From contig NZ_JAMQGP010000001.1 of the NCBI RefSeq assembly GCF_023703465.1, positions 744,001 to 808,000 on the forward strand: a stretch of 64,000 bases of DNA, written 5' to 3'. Position 1 is the stretch's first letter. The number at the start of each line of letters is the position of its first letter. Both the position numbers and the translations under genes were made by a program. Origin of the DNA: Echinimonas agarilytica (GTDB lineage Bacteria > Pseudomonadota > Gammaproteobacteria > Enterobacterales > Neiellaceae). Below, piece after piece: positions 54,999 through 64,000 of the stretch. The notes below the pieces were generated by a model. The model saw only the letters and a list, made by a program, of their open reading frames with translations. It had not been told where the DNA came from and made no database searches.

Positions 54999-55562
54999 AT
55001 GCGCTTGTCATTATTGATGGCGACAACCATTTTGTTGGCTGCGGGATGTACTCAAACGCCTGTCCCATACCAGGTTAACAAGACGACCGATCATCCTTCT
55101 AACTTAAACCCCATACAATTTCCGCTTGGGGTAACTCAAGAGCGGTTGGGCCCCAATCAATATCGTATTACCGCAAAATTGGCTGAACTGGGAACGCAAG
55201 AACGAGCAAGAGCGATGGCACTCTATCATGCGTCTATTTTGACCGAGGAAAAACAGTTTGAAGGGTTTGTGATCAAACAAAAAAATGGTGGAAGTTGGTG
55301 TCATTCTCTTCGTAACAATAAGACAAAGTCAGTGACGGATGTTGATGGCGGTGTGAGTGCACGCATCACCATTGAACTGATGAATTCGCAAAATGCAGGT
55401 TCTGAAAAATTTTTAAAAGCGGAAAATGTAAAACTGACCAGCAAAAAAACGATGGACAAAGTATTGTCTGAGCAAGAATTAGCGTTCGTCAAAGAAGAAC
55501 GAGAAGAACACTGCGAAGCCAACGCGCGTAAGCGAACCAATCGTTTAAGAACTGCACTGTAA
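54999..55562 (+). CDS. Small lipoprotein of unknown function
   Basis: A 187-residue lipoprotein with lipobox LAAGC (acylated Cys17, next residue Thr, so outer-membrane sorting is likely). The mature part contains QYRITAKLAELGTQERARAMALYHASILTEEKQFEGFVI, a helix-strand pattern seen in several small uncharacterised proteobacterial lipoproteins. The C-terminal end is helical and charged. Two further cysteines (SWCHS and EEHCEA) could form a disulfide. AAAAGG precedes the ATG. It is separated by about 220 bases from the mannan locus and has no operon partner. Confidence 0.7.
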   Translation: MRLSLLMATTILLAAGCTQTPVPYQVNKTTDHPSNLNPIQFPLGVTQERLGPNQYRITAKLAELGTQERARAMALYHASILTEEKQFEGFVIKQKNGGSWCHSLRNNKTKSVTDVDGGVSARITIELMNSQNAGSEKFLKAENVKLTSKKTMDKVLSEQELAFVKEEREEHCEANARKRTNRLRTAL

Positions 55563-56141
55563 AGCGCAAAGGGAAGGGGCGCTACCTCTTTATTATTTGT
55601 TCTCCATTGCTACATTTGCCTATGCCTATGATTGGTTCAATCGGGCGGTGTAGCATCACAGTTTTTCTGCCTTTCAATTTGCTATTGGTTCGATCATTTT
55701 GACGTTTGATGTGTATAGTTTTATGCTCTTTTCATGCCTTGTTGCCTCTCAATATTTATCACCTTCTAGATTCTTACCTGATGATTTTCTGTGCTAAAAG
55801 CGAACGCATTTCATTGGCTTACTTGCGCGCTAAATAGGAGTTTTGTTTTAGGGGAATGGCTCAACAGGTGAGCTTGAGTGTTCATGCTTAATAATTATAA
55901 GCGACTGTTGGCAAGAAGGGGGGGTTATTTAACTATTTGATAATGTTTGTTTATTTTTTCTTTTAAATGTTTTTGTTAGGCGGTGTTTTGTTGGCTGTCT
56001 TGTTGGATTTTAGTGTTTTGGCGGCATTGCTTAATCCTCACCTTATCCTCATTTAAACCTATATAAAGTCTCAGCTTAGCTCTATTTACCCATGACCTTG
56101 TTTGCGCGAAGTTATGCTTCAATTTAAAATAAGAGGTGAGT
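55563..56141. other. Intergenic region upstream of the arylsulfatase
   Basis: 579 AT-rich bases. No supported ORF, no LacI-type operator and no clear terminator beyond a weak GC hairpin just after the lipoprotein stop. It must contain the sulfatase promoter. Confidence 0.55.
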
Positions 56142-57788
56142 ATGAATCGTTTTTTGATGTCTCTCGTAATGTTTGCAAGCGCACATGGCGTTTGTACCCA
56201 AGCATCTGCAACTGCGGCCCTTGCGTCTACTCCTCCAAATATTGTTGTTATTCTTGCTGACGACATGGGGTGGTCAGATATTGGTTCGTATGGGGGAGAG
56301 ATTCCAACACCTCATCTAGATAGCTTGGCAGAGAATGGTTTGAGGTTTTCGAACTTTTACAACTCTGCACGATGCAGCCCTACGCGTGCTTCGCTGCTGA
56401 CAGGTCTGTATCCTCATCAGGCTGGTATGGGTCACTTAGCCACTCAATTTGTGAAGAAAGAATCCAAAGGCACGTTAGGAATTTTGCATGACAGAGCCGT
56501 GACCATGGCTGAAGTACTGAACGATGCTGGCTATTTCACCGCCATGACGGGCAAATGGCATCTTGGCTTTGAGCGTGGCATTACCCCTTGGGGGGAAGGC
56601 TTTCAGCGTAGTTTGAATTTGCCGCGTGGTGCAATCTATTTTCCCAATCAATCAATGCACAAAAAAGACCCTAAGAATTTTGAATTACACCTCAATGGCA
56701 AAGCCATTGCGAACGATGCCGAGGTCTTAGGTCAAAAGGATTGGTATGGCACTGATTTATGGACCGATTTTGGCATTAAGTTTATCAAAGAAGCCCAGCA
56801 AGAAGACAAGCCATTCTTTCTATATTTAGCTCATGTGGCTCCTCATTTTCCTGTAATGGCACCACAAAAAGACATTGAACAATTCCGCGGTAAGTATATG
56901 GAAGGCTGGCACAAAATTCGCCATGACCGCTATCAGCGCCAAATTAAAATGGGCTTAATTGACAAGTCATGGGCATTGACTGAAGAATTGCCTGAAGTTC
57001 AACATTGGGACGAGCTTCCGCTCGAAAAGCAACAGCGCTACGACCAATTAATGGCGGTGTATGCAGCAGCAGTTAGCCGAATGGATCAAAGTGTGGGGCG
57101 GCTTGTTCATTACCTTGAGCAGACCGACCAACTCGACAATACACTCATTCTATTTTTGTCAGACAATGGCAGTAGTGCGGAAGGTGGACCGAGGGCTCGA
57201 ATGGGCGGAAAAGGCCCTATGGGGGGGCCACAATCCAACTTGTTCATTGGGATGAACTGGGCAACAGTTCACAACACCCCCTTTACCCTGTTTAAACACT
57301 TTACGCATGAAGGCGGGATTGCCACACCATTGATTGCACATTGGCCTAATGGCATTGAAAAAAGCTTAAATGGAACGATTGACTCAACTCCTGGGCATGT
57401 TGTTGATGTCATGGCTACAGCGGTAGATTTGTCAAAAAGCACGTACCCCAAAACATTCAATGGGCATGAGATTTTGCCTATGTCGGGCGCATCACTTCTG
57501 CCTATTTTCAAGGGAAACGAGTTTAAACGCGCCGAACCGATTTTCTTTGAACACGAGGGCAACAGGGCTGTTCGAGATGGTCATTGGAAGGTTGTGTCGC
57601 GCAATTATCAGCCGTGGGAGCTTTATGATATGACAGCTGACCGCACAGAGATGAACAATATTGCGAATAAGTACCCAGAACGAGTGAAAGCTATGGCTGT
57701 GCAATATAATGAGTGGGCTGAGCGTTCATTTGTGGATTCATTCTTCCATGAAGCTCGTAACAACTGGGGCTCTATTGCGAAACAGTAA
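56142..57788 (+). CDS. Arylsulfatase (S1 family, secreted)
   Basis: A 548-residue secreted sulfatase. The N-terminal hydrophobic segment (FLMSLVMFASAHGVCTQASA) acts as signal. NIVVILADDMGWSDIGSYGG begins the metal site. The formylglycine motif is canonical, C78-S-P-T-R-A-S-L-L-T-G. MTGKWHLG, VAPHFPVMAP and LSDNGSSAEGG complete the active site, and the C-terminal WELYDMTADRTEMNNIANKYPE is typical of arylsulfatase A-like S1_4 proteins. A GTG at 56136 lies within the AAGAGGTGAG ribosome-binding site, so ATG 56142 is used. It faces a GH43 gene across a shared terminator and probably belongs to the second polysaccharide locus. Confidence 0.92.
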   Translation: MNRFLMSLVMFASAHGVCTQASATAALASTPPNIVVILADDMGWSDIGSYGGEIPTPHLDSLAENGLRFSNFYNSARCSPTRASLLTGLYPHQAGMGHLATQFVKKESKGTLGILHDRAVTMAEVLNDAGYFTAMTGKWHLGFERGITPWGEGFQRSLNLPRGAIYFPNQSMHKKDPKNFELHLNGKAIANDAEVLGQKDWYGTDLWTDFGIKFIKEAQQEDKPFFLYLAHVAPHFPVMAPQKDIEQFRGKYMEGWHKIRHDRYQRQIKMGLIDKSWALTEELPEVQHWDELPLEKQQRYDQLMAVYAAAVSRMDQSVGRLVHYLEQTDQLDNTLILFLSDNGSSAEGGPRARMGGKGPMGGPQSNLFIGMNWATVHNTPFTLFKHFTHEGGIATPLIAHWPNGIEKSLNGTIDSTPGHVVDVMATAVDLSKSTYPKTFNGHEILPMSGASLLPIFKGNEFKRAEPIFFEHEGNRAVRDGHWKVVSRNYQPWELYDMTADRTEMNNIANKYPERVKAMAVQYNEWAERSFVDSFFHEARNNWGSIAKQ

Positions 57789-57816
57789 GTGAATGAAGGC
57801 CAACTCAAAGCACTTG

Positions 57817-57850
57817 TTTAAAAAGGCTTGCCATGGCAAGCCTTTTTAAA
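57817..57850. terminator. Bidirectional rho-independent terminator
   Basis: A perfect 34-base palindrome (core AAGGCTTGCCA/TGGCAAGCCTT with A5/T5 flanks) between the convergent arylsulfatase and GH43 genes. Confidence 0.92.
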
Positions 57851-57872
57851 GGCTCATTAGTGAACTGAAACG

Positions 57873-58997
57873 CTAGTTGTTAGGCCCGTAGTACTTTTTA
57901 GAATACTCAAAATCGGGATAAAATTTGCCATCTTCTATTCGCAACGGAATGGCTGAGGCTAATTCACGAAAGCTGCGTTTATTTTTAGTTTTCCAAGGGT
58001 TGCTAAAGTGTGTGCTCCACCAACGACCATCTTGATCTTTAAAAAAGTTATTATGGCCAGCGCCCACAATCGATGTGTACCGTTCAGAGTATGGCCCGTA
58101 AGGTGAATTGGCCGACGCGACAATCACATCATAACTGTAAAAATGTTCCCACATCTCTTTGTTGTTCGGATACACATTGCCTTTTCTTCCAGCTTGATAG
58201 TTGTAACTACCATCAGGTAGTTCAGTGCTAAAAGCCGATAAAATCAAATGATATTGACCCCCTTCTTTGACAATATAAGCGCCTTCTAGAACGTTGGGTT
58301 CAGGCGTGTATTGTTGTTGTTTTATCTTTTTAAACGGTTCGGCTACGTCACTCATATCATCTTTCATTCGAGCGATTTTGTGACTCAGTGAAACCAAGTA
58401 CACGGTGCCGTCATCGTCTTCAAATAAGCTGCCATCAATCGCATTGATGATCGGTGAATCTTGGCTCCCAGCAATATCTATGTATGGCCCTTCGGCTTTG
58501 CCGCTAGTACTGCGAAGAACAAACGTGCCACGTTCTGGGTATGGCGTACACGCAATAATAAAGAAGGTCTTTTGGCTTTCGATATAGTGAATCTCAGGGG
58601 CCCAAACGGTGTGACGTTTGCCTTTGTTTTTCCCTAATCGGCCATGCCAAGAGTCATCGTGGTCTGGGTTGTAAACTAAACCAAGATCTTCCCAGTCTTT
58701 CATATCTTTTGAACGCCACAGCTGGATCCCTGGGGAATTGACTCTGGCATTACTCTTGCCCTCAGGGCGGATTGTACCTGTCATGTAATAGTAACCATCG
58801 GGCGCTTGTTTAATGAAAGTATCGCGCATCCATTGGTCATTAAGTATTGGCTTAACGGTGTCCGGAATCTGTAACTCTGTGCTAAACACATCAACCCAGC
58901 CATACTTTAATTGGGGTGCTTCTGTTGCTAAAGTGGTTTGATTCACAAAAGAGGCTAAGCCCAGCACGCACAACTGTTGAAAATTCATTTTATTCAT
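57873..58997 (-). CDS. GH43-like glycoside hydrolase, secreted
   Basis: A 374-residue secreted five-bladed beta-propeller hydrolase with a short signal-like N-terminus (LCVLGLASFVNQTTLA). GH43-like hallmarks are DTFIKQAPDGYYYMTGT (first catalytic Asp region), TVWAPEIHYIE, NAIDGSLFEDDDGTVYLV (the pKa-modulating Asp) and LEGAYIVKEGGQYHLILS (general acid Glu). GH43 and its relatives cut arabinosides, xylosides or galactosides. The subfamily and substrate are not evident from sequence. A second ATG three codons in (58988) is an alternative start. Its promoter lies in the 583-base gap before the ToxR-like gene. Confidence 0.87.
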   Translation of the reverse strand: MNKMNFQQLCVLGLASFVNQTTLATEAPQLKYGWVDVFSTELQIPDTVKPILNDQWMRDTFIKQAPDGYYYMTGTIRPEGKSNARVNSPGIQLWRSKDMKDWEDLGLVYNPDHDDSWHGRLGKNKGKRHTVWAPEIHYIESQKTFFIIACTPYPERGTFVLRSTSGKAEGPYIDIAGSQDSPIINAIDGSLFEDDDGTVYLVSLSHKIARMKDDMSDVAEPFKKIKQQQYTPEPNVLEGAYIVKEGGQYHLILSAFSTELPDGSYNYQAGRKGNVYPNNKEMWEHFYSYDVIVASANSPYGPYSERYTSIVGAGHNNFFKDQDGRWWSTHFSNPWKTKNKRSFRELASAIPLRIEDGKFYPDFEYSKKYYGPNN

Positions 58998-59580
58998 GAC
59001 GTCTTACTCTTAGTAAACATGCTACAAACGTTACTACAAAGGCTGGTTTGAAAAGCCTTTAGCATCTGCGATTATTACAATGTTCACTTAAAAATTACTT
59101 TTTTTATATGGTGTGTAAAACCAAAGATTAAAATATGATTAATCTGTATATCAACGCCAAAATGATGTCGTTGGTCAGAACTTAATCATGAAAATATTGA
59201 AGTTTATCAATTTTTTAATTGTTTCATGTTAGAACTTTATTAATTAGACTTGTGCATTAAATTGATTAAATAGATTTTGAATATGAATGAGATACTTACT
59301 GAGATCAGCGCGTCTCAGCTGGGATCTTGTATTACCTATTGCAAGCTGTTGCTGTCTACAGGCACAGCTGCAAACGATAACTAATTAATTTGTTCAATCA
59401 AACCGGCTTGAACTTTTAGGGAAATAGAATCACTTAGCTCTCTATTATCGGCGAGCGTTTTTGATGATATCGGTCCAAACGGGCATGACTAAGGATGGTA
59501 ATGTTAGTCGCCAAAGTGAAGTGTTCACTTTATTAACGTTGTTTCCAGCTTCAAAGCTGGGGGTTTATTAGGGTTGTATC
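58998..59580. other. AT-rich divergent intergenic region, GH43 / ToxR-like regulator
   Basis: No supported ORF; a 33-codon frame at 59283-59384 lacks a ribosome-binding site. Two structures lie close to the regulator gene: the inverted repeat AAAGTGAA-GTG-TTCACTTT (59513-59531) and the hairpin CCAGCTT/AAGCTGG (59545-59560). Another hairpin, AAAGGCT/AGCCTTT, lies at 59038-59060 near the GH43 start. Confidence 0.6.
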
Positions 59581-60021
59581 ATGACCGATTTGACCAAGCC
59601 ATTTCAGCTTAACCAGTTCGTTATCTATCCTCAAAACGATCAAATTTTTTATAAACAGACGCACCACAAACTCGAACCCAAAGTTATGCAAGTATTAATG
59701 ACTTTAATACGCAATCGAAATCGTGTTGTCAGTGTTGAAGAGTTGCTTGATGAAATTTGGGAAGGCCTGGTCGTCACCCCTAAATCCGCGCAACGCTCAA
59801 TCTCTGTGCTTCGCAAAGTGTTTGCTGACGACAAAGAAACTTATATTAAAACCTTTTCAAAACGCGGTTATCAATTTGTCATTGAACCGGTCCCTCTAGA
59901 AATGAACCCCCCAAATTTTGTCATGCTTTCAGTACGGCATGTTGCCCTCTTAGCCTTACTATTTTTGACGCTTTTTATGGTGTCAGCGTGGGGTATTATT
60001 CATGCCTTGTCGTGCGAATAA
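59581..60021 (+). CDS. Short membrane-anchored ToxR/CadC-type transcriptional regulator
   Basis: A 146-residue protein. Residues about 8-100 form an OmpR/ToxR-type winged helix (LEPKVMQVLMTLIRNRNRVVSVEELLDEIWEG, SAQRSISVLRKVF, YIKTFSKRGYQFV). One transmembrane helix follows at about 120-141 (VALLALLFLTLFMVSAWGII), then only five residues. Ordinary CadC/ToxR proteins have a periplasmic sensor domain after the helix; here it is missing. Either the gene is naturally minimal and senses through a partner protein, or it is truncated. It precedes the TonB receptor gene by about 530 bases and is a candidate regulator of this second locus. Confidence 0.83.
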   Translation: MTDLTKPFQLNQFVIYPQNDQIFYKQTHHKLEPKVMQVLMTLIRNRNRVVSVEELLDEIWEGLVVTPKSAQRSISVLRKVFADDKETYIKTFSKRGYQFVIEPVPLEMNPPNFVMLSVRHVALLALLFLTLFMVSAWGIIHALSCE

Positions 60022-60547
60022 CTTGACAAATAAACATTTGTTTCACTCTCTTCCATTGGCAAGGCGTCTATTGAGCCAATGAGAGTTGCGTTTGATTCAA
60101 AGCTCAAACGGTTTTAGTGGAATTCATCACAGCTGATGATTGTGCGTCACAAAAAAGTTCAATTTTTTTGTCAAAAAATATATCAACCGCTCTGACTTTT
60201 GGTTGGGGTAGCCGATTATTCCATTTTTATAGGCGGTTTGATCGCGTTCTAGAGAACTTCAGTGCCACTCTACGACCTGCATTATTGATGCCTTATGTGC
60301 GCCTGTTGATTTTTTAAGTTGATTTATTTCTTGGGCATTAATGAATTGCTTATTCCTAATTATATTTTACTAATAAAATCAGTTGTTTATTTTGTTTATG
60401 TGTTTTCATTAGGAAGTTTTTGCGAACAAATTCTTAGCATTTCTGAGTAATTTCTTAACAAATTTTCATTGAGATCTACCTCCCAAAACACAGCTGAATT
60501 TTCTGTTTTTATACGCTGGTATTTTCAATTTACACATAGAGGAAGTT
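60022..60547. other. AT-rich promoter region of the second TonB-dependent receptor
   Basis: About 526 bases without a supported gene. It must carry the receptor promoter; no mannan-type LacI palindrome was found here. The repeated ATTTCT/TTCTTA-like elements at 60420-60470 are too degenerate to call. Confidence 0.5.
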
Positions 60548-63500
60548 ATGTTCAGAAGACACAAAATAGCCAGATCAATCCAGAGGTGTCTCTGGGCAAG
60601 TTTAGCGCTTTCGCTAATTTCGCCGCAGCTACAAGCCGCTGAAGAGGCGAAAGAATCAGAGACGCAATCCCTTGCCAATGCAGAAGACGTTGAAACAATT
60701 TCTGTAACCGGTGTACGAAGCTCTCTTCGAGAAGCCGCGTTTTTGAAAAAGAGCGCTGACCAAATTATGGATGCGATTTCCGCGGAAGATATCGGTCAAC
60801 TTCCGGATAACAATATCGCCGAAGCGCTTCAGCGTGTGACGGGAGTTCAAATTGACCGAGATGACACAGGTGAAGGTTCTGGCTTCCAAGTTCGAGGTTT
60901 AACCCAAAACAAGGTTGAAATTGACGGCATGTCCATGGCCGACTCTGGAGAGGACGGCATTAATAACTTCGATGCTGTTGACTCTGCTCTGTTTTCCTCC
61001 ATCGAAGTGATTAAGACACCAATGGCTGATATGAAAGCCGGTGCCATTGGTGCAACAATTCGTCTGAATACCAAAGAGCCGTTGCGTTACAAACAGCCTG
61101 TGTTCAACGTGAACCTTAAAGGGACCCGAGATGAATTGGCGGACGACGATGGTCATAAGCTAGTGATTGCCGGTGGTCGCAAGTTCGACTTGGATAAGTA
61201 CGGGGAAATCGGTGGTTCCTTTACATTCACGACATCTGAAACCTTCAAACAGACAGACACCTTTAACTCAGCTTGGGGGCCATTAAAAGCCAACCAAGTT
61301 GAGCCAAACCAAATGCTCGAAGGCAAAACGGTGTTTGCGCCAACAAACCTTAAATTGACTCAAAACCGTTATGAAGAAGAGCAAGATAGTCTCAGTGGTG
61401 CGATTCAATGGGCACCAAGTGAACGACTATCATTTCTGATTTCCGCTAACTACATGGAGAAAACTCGGGACTCTGTGACTGATCGCATGACGATGGTGAC
61501 AACGGCGAATTCAGGCAACATCATTGCACGCGATCAAGATGGCTCTGAGTGGGACGACAGTCCTGTTGTATTGGGAGCATTTACCCGAGATGCCGTTGAC
61601 GGTGAATTGGTCAATGTAGGGACAGTGCAAAACCCAGATTATCAAGCTGCAGACACGGTTGAGCGATATATTTTGCAACGCGCAACTATTTATCCTGCGG
61701 GTGCAAAAACCGTCAACATGGAACTCGAAGCGAACCAAAAAATCACTGAACAATATTCCTACATCTTTAAGAGTGAATACATCATTAGCGATGACTTGGA
61801 GATGGAAATTGCTCTTTCGACATCGGGATCAGAAGAAACAACTGAGAACTACAAACTAGCCTATGGCCCTGACCAAGGTGGTGTGGATGAAGATGGTAAC
61901 AGCTACACCGGAGTGCTCACAGACAATAATGTTTTTTACGATTACGAAACAGGCAGTGATCTACCCGTGTTTGGCGTGCAGGCCATTGGTTACCGTGAAG
62001 GGATTGTTGACGATATTTTAACGGACCCAGCGGTATACCAGTATAAAAACGTAAAAACTGACAAAAAGAAAACTGAAAACGTCGCAAACGGTGCGCAAAT
62101 TGATTTTGATTGGTATGTGGATCAAAGCTTCCTGACCAAAATTGAATTTGGTGCCTATGCCGGTAACAAAGAAACAACGCGTGAAAAATATACGACCGAC
62201 GTAGCAACACTTAAATTTGATCAACATTCCATCTTCTCAGAAGAGTGGCTTGAATACGATAATGACTGGAACACTTATCGTGACCCACAAAATGCCGGAG
62301 GGACTCGTTCACCTGCATATGAATGGATGGGAACGGTGATGGGCTGGTTATACAACCAACCTAACTATTTGAATGATCTATCCCATGAAGTGGACAGCTT
62401 TTTTCCGAATGGGAATACGTCGAATGCGCAAAACGTACCGGCATGGATTTCTCCTGACGTAAATTTTGATGGCATGGTGGAAATGGTGAATTACTTCTTC
62501 CCCGGCCGTGAAGGAAATTGCGCTAAAAAATCACAATGTAACACCCAGTATTCTGCGCCGACCGAGCCGGGCTTTGTGTATCCAGGCGACAAGGAGTATG
62601 ACGGCATTCTGAATATGCCAGGAGTAGCATTCAATTCGCCTGATCAAGCTTACCCTTACAAGAATACGCAAGACCACTGGGCGGTATACCTCAAAGGAAA
62701 CTTTGAAACCGACTTTATTTTCGGCATCCCGGCGAAAGGTAATTTCGGTGTTCGATATGTAGGGACACGTACCGAGAACGTGGGTATTGATGTCACAAAT
62801 TTCATTGATATGGCTGGCAAAGCCCTTAAATATACGACCGATGAAGGCAACGAAAACAATGTCAATGAATACGACCCCGTTGTTTTCAAAAAGGACTACA
62901 CCAACGTCTTACCTTCAGGAAATATCAGCTTTGGTTTAACTGAAGATATGTTTTTGCGCTTCGCAATGTACAAATCAATGAACAGACCATCACCAAAAGA
63001 TACATCGCCTTCGCTGAACTACAATGCCGAAGCTTGGAACGTCAACATTGGTAACCCTCTGCTCAAAGCAGAAACAGCCGTGAGCTTTGATGCATCTTGG
63101 GAATGGTACATGGATGATATTAATAGCTTTAGCGCTGCTTACTTCCGTAAAGACCTTTCAGATTTCCTTGTAGAAAATTTCTTCACTGACTTCTCTCCAA
63201 CTGACCGAGACGGAAACGGTCTGCTAGATGATCCTGTTACCTTTAAGCAAAAGGTAAACGGGGGAGACGGCACGATTAATGGCGTTGAATTGGGAGCAAG
63301 CCATGTCTTCGAATACTTGCCGAGCTTCTTAAATGGTTTTGGTGTGCAGGCGAACTACACCTATACCGATAGTAGTCAGGATTCCGGCTATAGCGAATTA
63401 GATGGTGCCAAGCTACCGATTCCTAAGCTCTCAGAAAACTCAGTGAACTTCATTTTGTTCTATGACAAATACGGTTTTAACTTCCGTGCTGCTTACAACT

Positions 63501-63814
63501 ACCGCGACGAGTCGTATGCCGGACAAAGTAACGCAGGCCCTGATATTAGCATCCAAGAAACTTATTTGCTCGACGATGAATTGGATTATCGCTACAAAGG
63601 CGTGCTGTTACCTGTTTGGAATGATGAGTTTGATACTTTAGATATTTCAATGAGTTATAAGTACGACGCATTTAAAGTCTATTTCCAAGCGACCAATGTG
63701 ACCGGTGAAACCAAGCGTACATATGTTGGGGATAAGGAAAGCACCAAACACTTGACTGCCAAATACAACGATACCGGCACCCAATACAGTTTGGGCGCAA
63801 GCTACACCTTTTAA
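60548..63814 (+). CDS. TonB-dependent receptor of the second polysaccharide locus
   Basis: A 1088-residue outer-membrane receptor. Signal peptide (LWASLALSLISPQLQA), TonB box-like VETISVTGVRSSL, plug domain (EDIGQLPDNNIAEALQRVTGVQI, FQVRGLTQNKVEIDGMSMA) and a large beta-barrel ending in the typical C-terminal phenylalanine (GASYTF). GAGGAAG lies just before the ATG. It is of the same general class as the receptor at 34615 but much diverged, so a different ligand is expected. A lipoprotein gene begins 37 bases after it, as in many TonB receptor/surface lipoprotein pairs. Confidence 0.92.
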   Translation: MFRRHKIARSIQRCLWASLALSLISPQLQAAEEAKESETQSLANAEDVETISVTGVRSSLREAAFLKKSADQIMDAISAEDIGQLPDNNIAEALQRVTGVQIDRDDTGEGSGFQVRGLTQNKVEIDGMSMADSGEDGINNFDAVDSALFSSIEVIKTPMADMKAGAIGATIRLNTKEPLRYKQPVFNVNLKGTRDELADDDGHKLVIAGGRKFDLDKYGEIGGSFTFTTSETFKQTDTFNSAWGPLKANQVEPNQMLEGKTVFAPTNLKLTQNRYEEEQDSLSGAIQWAPSERLSFLISANYMEKTRDSVTDRMTMVTTANSGNIIARDQDGSEWDDSPVVLGAFTRDAVDGELVNVGTVQNPDYQAADTVERYILQRATIYPAGAKTVNMELEANQKITEQYSYIFKSEYIISDDLEMEIALSTSGSEETTENYKLAYGPDQGGVDEDGNSYTGVLTDNNVFYDYETGSDLPVFGVQAIGYREGIVDDILTDPAVYQYKNVKTDKKKTENVANGAQIDFDWYVDQSFLTKIEFGAYAGNKETTREKYTTDVATLKFDQHSIFSEEWLEYDNDWNTYRDPQNAGGTRSPAYEWMGTVMGWLYNQPNYLNDLSHEVDSFFPNGNTSNAQNVPAWISPDVNFDGMVEMVNYFFPGREGNCAKKSQCNTQYSAPTEPGFVYPGDKEYDGILNMPGVAFNSPDQAYPYKNTQDHWAVYLKGNFETDFIFGIPAKGNFGVRYVGTRTENVGIDVTNFIDMAGKALKYTTDEGNENNVNEYDPVVFKKDYTNVLPSGNISFGLTEDMFLRFAMYKSMNRPSPKDTSPSLNYNAEAWNVNIGNPLLKAETAVSFDASWEWYMDDINSFSAAYFRKDLSDFLVENFFTDFSPTDRDGNGLLDDPVTFKQKVNGGDGTINGVELGASHVFEYLPSFLNGFGVQANYTYTDSSQDSGYSELDGAKLPIPKLSENSVNFILFYDKYGFNFRAAYNYRDESYAGQSNAGPDISIQETYLLDDELDYRYKGVLLPVWNDEFDTLDISMSYKYDAFKVYFQATNVTGETKRTYVGDKESTKHLTAKYNDTGTQYSLGASYTF

Positions 63815-63851
63815 TTGCGGGAATGGAAGAGAACAGGTTTAGGAATTATTT

Positions 63852-64000
63852 ATGAAATTTATTATGAAAAGAACACGGTTGAGCCTTTCAGTCCTATGCG
63901 TACCACTTGCGATTTCAGGTTGTGGACAAGAGCTTGACTCGGCAAATATTGATCAAAACCCCGACAACACACCAGAGATTGTTCAATTCATTACCAACAG
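63852..64000 (+). CDS. Lipoprotein, 3' end cut by the window
   Basis: The first 49 codons of a gene continuing past the window end. The start MKFIMKRTRLSLSVLCVPLAISGC is a lipoprotein signal peptide with lipobox ISGC, followed by G-Q-E and then a Pro/Asn/Asp-rich linker. It lies 37 bases after the TonB receptor gene with AGGAATT before the ATG. By position it may be a surface glycan-binding protein or a polysaccharide-degrading enzyme, but not enough is visible to tell. Confidence 0.8.
   Translation, partial: MKFIMKRTRLSLSVLCVPLAISGCGQELDSANIDQNPDNTPEIVQFITN

Noticed and set aside
55976-56266. A leftward 96-codon frame overlapping the sulfatase start.
   Set aside because: It is antisense to a certain gene, has no domain and covers the sulfatase promoter and signal-peptide region.
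59283-59384. A 33-codon rightward frame in the gap before the ToxR-like gene.
   Set aside because: There is no ribosome-binding site and no recognisable feature; short open frames are expected by chance.
1-64000. Search by eye for CRISPR arrays, tRNA or rRNA genes, insertion sequences, prophage genes and phage defence systems.
   Set aside because: No regular direct repeats, no tRNA T-loop pattern, and no transposase, integrase or phage structural gene was seen. The WYL regulator at 3794 was considered as a defence-island marker, but its neighbours are unrelated.

Overview
The window looks like a chromosomal segment of a marine, polysaccharide-degrading gammaproteobacterium, probably Alteromonadales or a close relative. 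The grounds are the moderate GC content, Gram-negative housekeeping genes (mepA, malZ, yjbQ, yehS, rimK, an HdfR-like LysR gene), many secreted or lipoprotein glycoside hydrolases, sulfatases and very large TonB-dependent receptors. The species cannot be fixed from sequence alone. No rRNA, tRNA, CRISPR array, insertion sequence or phage gene was seen.

Layout. (1) 1-4669: end of mepA, then leftward cheX-yjbQ-malZ, and a WYL regulator. (2) 5019-14853: a guanidine uptake and degradation operon. It opens with a guanidine-I (ykkC) riboswitch, followed by an ABC transporter (binding protein, permease, ATPase), two carboxyguanidine-deiminase subunits, a biotin-dependent guanidine carboxylase and allophanate hydrolase. 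A second guanidine aptamer of a different class (guanidine-II, mini-ykkC) lies inside the operon just before the carboxylase. (3) 14971-25870: miscellaneous genes, including a nonulosonate-type cytidylyltransferase with a putative LIC12162-like transferase, a DUF748 envelope protein, yehS, a rimK / aspartoacylase-like / rimB operon, and a LysR regulator. (4) 26098-54775: a large beta-mannan utilisation locus. (5) 54999-64000: a lipoprotein gene and a second polysaccharide locus (arylsulfatase, GH43 enzyme, short membrane-anchored ToxR-type regulator, TonB-dependent receptor, and the start of a lipoprotein gene).

How the mannan locus works (established pathway knowledge applied to the genes seen). 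Secreted or surface mannanases (a two-catalytic-module GH5 protein, a GH26 lipoprotein with three repeated C-terminal modules, two further GH5 enzymes) would cut beta-1,4-mannan. A TonB-dependent receptor would import oligosaccharides across the outer membrane and a GPH-type symporter across the inner membrane. In the cytoplasm a cellobiose/mannobiose 2-epimerase would convert mannobiose to mannosyl-glucose. A GH130 phosphorylase would release mannose-1-phosphate and glucose, and phosphomannomutase would make mannose-6-phosphate. An AGE-family isomerase probably handles free mannose. A sulfatase in one of the operons hints at a sulfated substrate. Two LacI-family regulators are encoded here. 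Palindromic sites of two related kinds (ATGAACCGGTTCAT and TGTAACCGTTTACA / GTAACCGGTTAC) sit in front of nearly every transcription unit of this locus, and one lies inside a coding region.

Most noteworthy: two different guanidine riboswitch classes in one operon, the second with a visible anti-Shine-Dalgarno pairing; the two-operator control of the mannan locus; a solute-binding protein and a PEP-CTERM-like exported protein of unknown role tied to it; and a short membrane-anchored regulator in the second polysaccharide locus.
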